From Calendula officinalis (Eukaryota; Streptophyta; Magnoliopsida; Asterales; Asteraceae), in NCBI GenBank assembly GCA_963853835.1, contig OY970823.1, positions 11,302,001 through 11,366,000 on the forward strand: DNA of 64,000 nucleotides, in the 5' to 3' direction. The notes below the pieces were generated by a model. The model was not told where the DNA came from and made no database searches. It was given only the letters and a program-made list of their open reading frames with translations. The translations under genes were made by a program, and so were the position numbers. Of the stretch, positions 51,526 through 64,000 are shown piece by piece; position 1 is the stretch's first letter, and the number at the start of each line of letters is the position of its first letter.

Positions 51526-51856
51526 TTCGCTGAAAACGATGGGAGTACCGGTGAAAGAAGACCGGTGGTTGAAGAATTTTATTTTGTTTATGTTTCAAAC
51601 AATGGTCTGTAATCCTTAAAACAATTTACTTTTCTGCATGCACTCCAAAAACAATTTACATTTATGTCTTTAATTTGCTACTCCTCTATGAATGAACATC
51701 ATCAATCAATGATGATGATTTTGACAAACCTGAGTTTACTTGCTTGATAGATACTTAGAAAAACTCAAAAAAAAAATATGAGTTATAAACTGCAGTGTAA
51801 TCAGATTCTATCAGATCACCATATATTGTAATGTTTTCTAGGTACGTCGAAGACGC
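51526..51856. other. 3' untranslated stretch of the SIRE-like element
   Basis: A/T-rich with no frame. No sequence resembling the left LTR is visible, so the right LTR appears deleted at the junction with 51857. Confidence 0.5.
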
Positions 51857-52000
51857 AACTAGCAGAGTATCTCCAGTAGGACAAATTACCATCTTGCCCT
51901 TGATCATTTAAAAAGCACGCGTGAGGGCTGTTTGGAGATGAGAGGCTGAGATCTATTCTCACATTCTCACCTAATATATTAATTCTTAATTGAACTCACT

Positions 52001-52002
<2 letters not shown>
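51857..52002. mobile_element. Displaced terminus of the palindrome-rich MULE
   Basis: CGCAACTAGCAGAGTATCTC to AAAAAGCACGC matches 34433-34503 beside the FAR1-type transposase. It then continues into GAGATGAGAGGCTGAGATCT and ATTCTCACATTCTCACCTAA, the right terminal repeat shared with 53500-53575. It therefore looks like the outer end of the MULE at 27-34 kb, pushed 17 kb away by nested insertions, or the end of a sister copy. Confidence 0.6.

Positions 52003-52059
<57 letters not shown>
52003..52059. repeat. (TA)n microsatellite
   Basis: It separates the MULE terminus from a family-1 element. Confidence 0.95.
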
Positions 52060-54071
<2,012 letters not shown>

Positions 54072-54089
54072 TATATATATATATATATA

Positions 54090-54211
54090 GGGTCCGGATC
54101 CGGTGAGGACTTTTTTCCCGGTGAGGACTGCGAGGACTCCAAAAAAAACTCTAAAAATGATCCAAACAAACTTTTTCCGAAAACTTTGTTTTTTAAACAT
54201 TAAAATCGCAG
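54090..54211 (+). mobile_element. Left end fragment of a family-1 element
   Basis: GGGTCCGGATCCGGTGAGGA to ATTAAAATCGCA, then interrupted at a TA site by the next element. Confidence 0.75.
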
Positions 54212-54223
54212 TATATATATATA

Positions 54224-54630
54224 GAAGTGGGATCCTGTAAGGACTCTTTTTTCAGTGAGGACTCGCGAGGACACCTCATAAAAATTTCAAAAAATTCCAA
54301 AAAAAATATATATAACCCACCATGATTATTACTACATTTGACAAAAAAAAAAATCAAAAAAAAAAATTCAAAAAAAAAATTATGATCCACTTTTTTTAGC
54401 GAATCATAACAATGATCCAGATTTTTTTTATCGATCATTATTATGATCCATAATTTTTTTTTTTGGATCATTTTTGGAATATTTTTTTTTTTTTGATCTT
54501 ATACATAGCGATTTTAATGTTTAAAAAAGGAATGTTTTGAAAAAAAGTTTGTTTTGGATCAGTATTAGAGTTTTTTTTTGGAGTCTTCACAGTCCTCGTG
54601 AGGAAAAGAGTCCTCACCGGATTCGGACCC
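54224..54630 (-). mobile_element. TA-flanked MITE-like element, family 1 (inverted)
   Basis: It reads GAAGTGGGATCCTGTAAGGA to TCACCGGATTCGGACCC, the reverse orientation of 34758-35145. It has inserted into the fragment at 54090-54211 or lies beside it. Confidence 0.83.

Positions 54631-55016
<386 letters not shown>

Positions 55017-55093
<77 letters not shown>
55017..55093. repeat. (TA)n microsatellite
   Basis: A TA run between family-3 and family-1 elements. Confidence 0.95.
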
Positions 55094-55095
<2 letters not shown>

Positions 55096-55473
55096 TGGGA
55101 TCATGTGAGGACTCTTTTTTCGGTGAGGACTCGTGAGGACACCTCATAAAAATTATTCAAAAAATTCTAAAAAAAATATATATAACCCACCATGATTATT
55201 ACTACATTTGACCAAAAAAAAAAATTATGATCCACTTTTTTTAGCGGATCATAACAATGATCCAGATTTTTTTTTGTAGATCGTTATTATGATCCATATT
55301 ATTTTTTTTGGATCATTTTTGGATTTTTTTTTTTTTTTTGATCTTATACATAGCGATTTTAATGTTTAAAAAAGGAATTTTTTGAAAAAAGTTTGTTTTT
55401 GATCATTTTTAGAGTTTTTGTTGGAGTCCTCTCAGTCCTCGCGAGGAAAAGAGTCTTCACCGGATCCGGACCC
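55094..55473 (-). mobile_element. TA-flanked MITE-like element, family 1 (inverted)
   Basis: It starts AAGTGGGATCATGTGAGGAC and ends TCACCGGATCCGGACCC. It is a close match to 54224-54630. Confidence 0.84.
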
Positions 55474-55474
55474 T

Positions 55475-55507
<33 letters not shown>
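55474..55507. repeat. (TA)n microsatellite at the MULE left end
   Basis: A TA run directly before the terminal repeat of the 6.3-kb MULE. Confidence 0.93.
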
Positions 55508-55510
<3 letters not shown>

Positions 55511-55982
55511 TCCGATTCAGCGCAGAACCGATTTAAGCTACAGAACCACAGAACCATTTTTTAAAGTAATCTAGATCGTCCATGTTTTCATCTATGGTTA
55601 ATATTGTAGAACCGATTTTTGCCATCAATATTAATTAAATTTCGGATATTTTAAATAAAGGAGGGGTATATTTGGAATTTTATATGGAGTGGATATTAAT
55701 TTCTAAATAACCTATATCTCTTATTCAATGCTTATTCAAAGCATGCGCAAGTAATCCGGACCACGACGGTTTTGGCTTCCTCTTCCACTTCTCACATTCC
55801 TAAACTCACAATCGTAAAAATCGACAACTGATTCTCCGGAATCATTGACATTGTTTGATTGTCGATATAATCAAACACGAAATTACGTTGAATTTATACC
55901 TTACAGCCGCTGTCGTCTACAAGCTAGGGTTTTTTTCAACGAACAGAGGGTTTCCGATTTTGAAATTCAAGGTTCAATAACG

Positions 55983-58900
55983 ATGTCAGGTTAGCGATTC
56001 TTGCTTTATTGTGTTTTATATGGTTCTTATTTAGTGATTATAGGTTTTTTGAATGTGAGTTTTAGGGATTTTTTTTGGAATTAGTATTAAATTTTACATT
56101 TTTTTTATCTTGTAATTCCTTTTTTTCTTATGAAATTAAGTATGTAAATGCATGTATTGTTACAGTCTGATCGTTATTTCTGTTGTATTTCCTTGTTTTC
56201 TTATGCGATTGTTGATTATTTGGGTAGGGTTCGATTGTTGATAAGTTTGTTTTATTTAGTATTGTGTGTATTTCATCTAATGTATGTTATTGTTCAGATC
56301 TAGACGATGAAGAAGATCGAATTAGTCGTAAACGGAAAGGGAAATGTAAGGTTGGTGAAACATCTAACCGAGATGAAGGAAATGGTGTCCGTGCAGCATT
56401 AAAAAATGAGTTTTTTCTCACTCGATCTAGCCCTAAGACTTTAAGTTCACTAATGTCAACATTGAATCCAAGTCAGAAGTCTTGTTTAGATGTTATGGGT
56501 TTCACCGGATTTATAGATTTTAGTGTTGATAGCATCCCTACGAAGCTTGCTTTATTTGTTGTAGATTCACTTAATCCAGAAAGTATGGAGATTAAGCTGC
56601 CAAATGAATCAATTAGAATAACACATGAACTGATTGCTGAAATGCTCGTGTTAGAAAACGTGGGGGCAGAAAACTGGTGATTTGCCTGTTAAGGAAGATG
56701 ATACTTTGATTCAAGAATGGTTAGCTCAATATACCGGTTGTAAGGAGGTCAAACCACCTGACATTAAATTAAACATCCGACGTTCAGAGGTTTTGGACAT
56801 AAATTTCAAGCTAAATTTCATCGTACTATTTTGTAATATAATGGGAACAATTAAACCAGGTGGCGTATGTGATTTAACAATATTGTCGTTATTGAAATCC
56901 ACAACAGATTTCACCGACATAAATTGGTGCGATTATCTGTTCCAATGTTTGAAGAGTTGCCAGAAACGATGGGTGAAGGGTAAGAAAGATTCGTTTTTCA
57001 GGGGCCCGTTGACGCTGCTTGTGGTAAGAAATAATATATTGTTGAATATTAAGAATTATTTTATTCAATATCAGATCCCAACATGCGATGTTTTGATTGG
57101 ACATTGTATGTTTTATGAATGCTTTTTTACAATTATTGTCTTTATATTAATTAAGTTTGATATTAAGCTGATATTTGTGTAAGTTGTTTACTTGTTCTTA
57201 CATTTTATGTTTTTTTCCCAGATGTGTTATGTCGATAAGTGTAAATGTGAAGCGTTTAAGGTGTCAACTAAGAGACCTCCGGTATCAGTTTGGAATTATG
57301 AGTTACCGTGTATTCGAGAATTGGCAGAGATTAATAATGGTGCGCTTGGGATCGGTGAGGTGGATGATACAACGGTTGTAGACGGAGGAGAGTTAATCCC
57401 AGAGGATCTAGAGGTTACGTCTCGTTTTATTGTTTAATTACTTAATAATAATTATAATTAACCTCATTACATTAATAACATAAACGTTTTGCAGGGTTGT
57501 TTATGGAATCTTAAATCATACATTAAAGTGGTTGGTAATGGGATCGCTGATTTTGACAGAACTGTTTTAGCCGCAAAACAGATGTTCCCGGACAGCACTG
57601 AAGTTGACATTCTTATAGATAGGTACGAGCAGATGTTAAAGTACAGCTATAGGAGTATACGAGAAAAATCTGACGTATTTTTACGCCGCGAGAATGACGG
57701 AAATCAGAATGTCGGTGGCATGTTTACTCGTGTTGGTGAGACGTCAACCAAACGACGTGACCCTCCTCCGGTTCAGAATGTAAACGCCGAGGTTGAAGAT
57801 GTTGGTATGAACCACCAACATTTGAGGCAGGATAATACACCAACCGGACCATTAAAGGAAAGTGTTCAAACAGCAAATGTAACTGATGTTGGTGGACTGT
57901 ACACCAGTTTACAAACCGGTACAAACCCTAAAACTGCTCAAACAGCCCAACATGCGATTCAGAGTAGTTTACAAACTGGTTCAACATTTGAAAAACCTAA
58001 TTTACCTACTAGTTCAACATCTTATAAAAATAAAACATCAGATGACATTAATTCGGCCGATGTCGACATGGACACTTTTGATGATGTTGATGATGGTATG
58101 GGTGGCCCTGCAACACAGCTCCAAATAATTCAAACTTTTGATGAAATTGATAGAATAAGTGTCGAGAAGAAAAGGCTTTCAACTGAAGATGGTCCTAGCT
58201 TTAGTCTCGGGCTCACTCAAGAGTTAGTGCCATTGGGTGAATATGTTGATAATCGTAAAGAAAAGGGCAACCAAGCTGTAATAGAAACAGATGATGTCTC
58301 CATTGAAGGTGGTAACGTGCCGGATTCTGAGAATGAAGACGAGAATTTAACAACACCGGTCCCAGTACAGATGATATCACCTAGATTTGCGGGGGATGCA
58401 ACTGTTATGTTTAAAGGTCGTAGGGTTCCTACAAAATCAGGTGTCTTAAGGTCTCCTTATATTCAACGATTGGTTGACGTGGACCGACCGGTTAATGCTG
58501 AAGAAGAAAAGGTTGTTCGGTTTATAGGGGTGAACATAGAAACCAAGTAAGTATTAATTAAACGTAAATTTAATCTTAATATTAACGTTTATGAATCATT
58601 TACTGTTTTTACTGTTTAGGGTTGTTCGGTTTATGAATCATTTACTGTTTTTAATGTTTGCTTTTTCAGTATTGTGATGTTTGCGTCTTCTAATGGACAC
58701 ATATCAACGGATAGTGATATTGAACGGTTGACAGACGATATGGTGCATGCCAACATCATATCTACATGGTCATGTGTGCTAAATAATATGGAAGACTCTA
58801 AGAGCCCAGATTCACCTAGTAGGATGTACTTGCCTGTTTTTCGAATGGTAACGAAATATTACTTAGTAATAAACTTAACATAAAGTGAATTAACAATTAA

Positions 58901-59692
58901 CATCAAATGTTTGTTATTTATAGAAACAAGAAGGTAATGACATAAATATTCTAACAGAATATCATCAGTCAAGGTATTTCAAATTATATATGGACAGTCT
59001 TGGTATCCATAGAAATGCTAAAAGGCAGGTTACCACGGTTGATTTGGTAAGTTACCCATTCAATATACTTCTGTTGGTTATTGTTTCTGAATTATTATGG
59101 TTTTTTGTAGGTGTTTTTACCGGTGGACAATCACGGACAACTTTTCTTGGTTTCGTTTGATATGAGATCCGGTGCTGTTGTGTTGTTTGATGGAAAGAAA
59201 AATGCACATCCAATAGGGAAAATTATTAAACGTTCCCGTTGGCAGTACCAAACAACCAATGTTGCTCTCCTAATCGTAAGATGCATTTACTATATTACAT
59301 TTTCTTATTATTTTTTTAACACACAAATTTGATTTTCTTTTTTCTTTTTTTCGTAATATAAACAGAAAAAACTATTTGGTAGATATCTCTTAAGCATCAG
59401 ATGTCCGATAGGCAAGACAATTGAAAACATCTCCCAAATGGAAGTAGCTGAATTTGATTGTCAATCCCCTCGATACAAGAAAAATATAAACGGGTTAGTT
59501 ATTATGCGACTTATGGAGGCTTATTTCGGGGAGGATTTAAGGAGGTTTGATTGTGGTTTTGATGGCAATAAGTGCAAGTTTGAAAACCAGTTGGAGTTAT
59601 TGAAACAAAAGTATGTGACCCGTAATTTGATGTCAGACGACAACGTGTTGAAGAAGGAAATGAAGAAAATGGTCGATAGATCAGCAAGGTAG
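55983..59692 (+). CDS. Ulp1-like (C48 fold) protein of the MULE, eight exons
   Basis: Exons by GT-AG borders: 55983-55989, 56298-57023, 57222-57413, 57495-58546, 58670-58847, 58924-59046, 59111-59275, 59366-59692. The start ATGTCAG splices to give MSDLDDEEDRISRKRKGKC. The N-terminal module (CLDVMGFTGFIDFSVDSIP, NFKLNFIVLFCNIMG) matches 19258-19970. Exon four is a long linker with repeated SLQTG(T/S) words. The peptidase part has a His (VFLPVDNHGQLFLVSFDM) and Asp (VVLFDGKK), but the segment aligned with the active Cys reads KKNINGLVIMRLMEAY, so the expected D-C-G is I-N-G and the nucleophile is lost. One extra G in a G-run near 56662 shifts the frame between LENVG and DLPVKEDD. Otherwise it is intact. 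Confidence 0.78.
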
Positions 59693-60553
59693 AAGGTGTT
59701 ACGGATGGACGATTTGAGATCACTTTATTGATCCGTAAGAACAGTGGTTGTTTTTTGGTTGTTTAATACTTTTGATGTTTTCGTTTATTTAGGGAAGTGG
59801 TTGTTTTCGTTTATTAGCTTTTAACATTGGTTGTTTCATTAAGAACAGTGGTTGTTTTTGGCTAGGAATGTTTGTTTATGGTTCAAACAGTGGTTGTTTA
59901 AGACATATAAGATCACTTTTGATTTGTCTGTTAACACCTACATGTAAATCAATTGATGGTTTCATTTATTTAGGCCAGTGGTTGTTTTCGTTTACTTAGT
60001 TAGAACACTTGTTGTTTCAGTTAGAATATTGGTTGTTTTTGGTTGTTTAAGACATTTGAGATCACTTTTGATTTGTATGTTAACACCTACATGTAAATAA
60101 ATAATTATGCTACATTTTAGTAGACTACTTTATTGAAGCATTTAACAATTGCATGTAACCCGATCTGATTTCACACACTTTCATGTAACTATGTAGGTTT
60201 TAACTTTACTTGTTACATTTGGTTATCCTATAATATGTGGTAACTCAAAATCGTGTAATTGGTATTGGATTGTTATGCATCATTCTATGCATTCAACATC
60301 GGCTAAGAGACATCTATACTTGTATTTACCATGCATATCCAACATGACATGCAGTAATTGTTTTACAAATACTAACCTAAATCCATATTCGTTAAACCTA
60401 TCAAACAACGTAAATATCGGCTACAACGTTATGACATCAATATTGAAAACAAACTGTATATTTTTTGAAACATAAAGTCTAACAAAAAAAAAATTTAAAC
60501 AACCAAAACACATTAAAATCCAAAATATATTCGGCACCAAAATATAATAGAAA
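59693..60553. other. Spacer between converging MULE genes
   Basis: T/G-rich text with repeated GTGGTTGTTT words (59740-60050) and a near-repeat of GATCACTTTTGATTTGT. No frame is supported; the small frame at 60275-60475 has no protein-like features. Confidence 0.6.
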
Positions 60554-61619
60554 TTATTCAGAACTGTAACAATCATCCGATTCATCATCGTTGGGGTTTT
60601 CATCATTTTCTTCATTACCATTATCATCCTTTTCTAGTTCATCATCTTCGTCTCCGTCTTCACTTCCGTCTTCATCTTCTTCACCTTCATCATCTAATGT
60701 TTTATTCCTTAACCATTTTGCATGCCCACGTCTGTTATGTCCGTAATTTTGACAAATACTACACTGACGCGATCTGAATGGAAGTTTCCTTGTAATTTTA
60801 TGTTTCTTACCAGAGGTTGCTAACTCAACTGCACTCTTAATCCTTTTTCTACCCTTATTTGTTGATTTTTTAGCAAGTTTGATAACACGATTCTTAAGTA
60901 CGTCAACATCATACATTTCTTCCATTAGTTCTTCCTGTGTTTCAACCAGTTTTGACGATTGGGCGTCTCTTTCAAGCTCCTTTTTCATGGTGTCCCAATA
61001 AACTATATATTCTTTTAACTTTGGAACACTGTGACGCGCCATATTAACACAGTCAGCAACTAACGAATGAAGATCAGCAGCCATTTTATCCGTTTCTGCT
61101 AAACATGGTCTATATCGGTACCTGTTTTCCAGTAGGTCTGACGGTAGTGCATTTTTTGTCCATCTAGTTTTGATGTAACGTTCTGGAATCCGGTCTACGC
61201 AATTCTTCTTTAAAACACAAAATACATGGCGACACAAATAACCATGCGGGATAAAATGGCCACATGAGCAACTCATTGTTCCATCAACTGTGTTATATGT
61301 AACCTGGATGTAAGGTGGTAAGTACTAATTTATTAACCAATAAACTTGTCTACATCTAATGTATCCAGACTCACATACGTATTAACTTTCGACAAAAAAA
61401 ATTATATTAACAAAACGTACCTTGGTTGTTACAACAACTTTAAAAGATTTTTCCCTCTGTTCAATCATTGACCATTGGATGTCACATTCATCACCTGTCT
61501 GAATTTGCGAACACAAATAAAGACCTTTATATATTTCATTTTGAACATCTCAAAAGACCGCTTGTGTGTAGACTTCGCTAGCATGTTTCTCAATGGCCAG
61601 GTCGGTACGTTTTTTCAAC

Positions 61620-61620
<1 letters not shown>
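60554..61620 (-). pseudogene. FAR1-type transposase, C-terminal remnant
   Basis: Minus-strand exons 61421 to about 61620 and 60554-61303. The first encodes LAIEKHASEVYTQAVF, a stop, then NEIYKGLYLC, equivalent to EKHDAKVYTRTMF and TEIYKGSLLC of the transposase at 30087-33974. The second has the SWIM finger (CSCGHFIPHGYLCRHVFCVL), a linker, a knuckle (CSICQNYGHNRRGH, with His where Cys is usual) and an acidic tail ending at 60554. The catalytic DDE core is gone: a (GT)n tract at 61624 and the terminal repeat begin where it should be. As a protein fragment it could at most bind partners or DNA. Confidence 0.8.

Positions 61621-61621
<1 letters not shown>

Positions 61622-61668
<47 letters not shown>
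61622..61668. repeat. (GT)n microsatellite at the transposase deletion point
   Basis: A pure GT run of about 45 bases between the transposase remnant and the MULE right end. Confidence 0.95.
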
Positions 61669-61671
<3 letters not shown>

Positions 61672-61772
61672 AGTGTGTATGAAAATGTACACCTTATGTA
61701 TAACATAGAAAACATTGGATTTTAGGATGGTTCTGCGGTTCTGCACCTTTAAACGGTTATGCGCTGAATCGG

Positions 61773-61776
<4 letters not shown>

Positions 61777-61836
<60 letters not shown>
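61777..61836. repeat. (TA)n microsatellite at the MULE right end
   Basis: A TA run shared by the MULE right terminus and the next element. Confidence 0.95.

Positions 61837-64000
<2,164 letters not shown>

Larger units (their letters stand above)
55508..61776 (+). mobile_element. MULE with Ulp1-like gene and truncated FAR1-type transposase
   Basis: The left end GTGTCCGATTCAGCGCAGAA and right end (read inward on the minus strand) GGGTCCGATTCAGCGCATAA form imperfect terminal inverted repeats of about 50 bases. (TA)n lies outside both, so a 9-bp target duplication cannot be distinguished. Inside, a Ulp1-like gene (+) and a transposase remnant (-) converge. This plan matches Kaonashi-type MULEs described in plants. 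The N-terminal two thirds of the transposase are missing, so the element depends on others to move. Confidence 0.85.

Overview
This is nuclear DNA from a flowering plant, most likely a eudicot. The DNA is AT-rich, transposase genes carry GT-AG introns, and there are LTR retrotransposons primed by initiator tRNA-Met, FAR1-type Mutator-like elements (MULEs), a Helitron and tRNA-derived SINEs. I found no ordinary single-copy host gene. The whole 64 kb reads as a nest of transposable elements, most of them decayed. The species cannot be named from sequence alone; an asterid is a guess based on the style of the SIRE-like and PB1-like sequences.

Layout. 1-9890: a large non-autonomous retrotransposon (LARD) with 3.1-kb LTRs and a non-coding interior, sitting next to a solo Copia-type LTR (9891-10874). 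10875-34500: decayed MULE DNA. It holds a minus-strand Ulp1-like peptidase pseudogene (11487-20929) with an expanded array of in-frame micro-exons, interrupted by a Helitron (13031-15584) and by a second MULE end (17388-18542). Next come three copies of an Agenet-domain gene, one joined to an F-box (21806-25810), two SINEs, a PB1-like plus Ulp1-type N-terminal gene (27123-29506) and a minus-strand FAR1-type transposase pseudogene (30087-33974). 35327-51856: a SIRE/Maximus-like Copia element that keeps gag and an envelope-like frame but shows no pol. It is split by a complete but decayed Copia element (40987-48969, with CAAAT target duplications). 51857-55507: a cluster of short MITE-like elements separated by long (TA)n tracts. 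55508-61776: a MULE with terminal inverted repeats, a nearly intact Ulp1-like gene (+) and a truncated transposase (-) converging on it. 61837-64000: another TA-flanked element, then a second copy of the MULE 5' end.

How the parts relate. Two MULE lineages, recognisable by their ends, share the same gene plan: a Ulp1-like gene facing a FAR1-type transposase. This resembles the known Kaonashi-type MULEs that carry Ulp1 genes. One lineage is packed with a short palindrome (two 9-base half-sites, TTTAATCAT and ATGATTAAA, around a 2-base spacer) that is absent from the other. The features most worth following up are the in-frame micro-exon array, the lineage-specific palindromes, the captured Agenet/F-box genes and the set of unrelated small elements that all lie in TA microsatellites.
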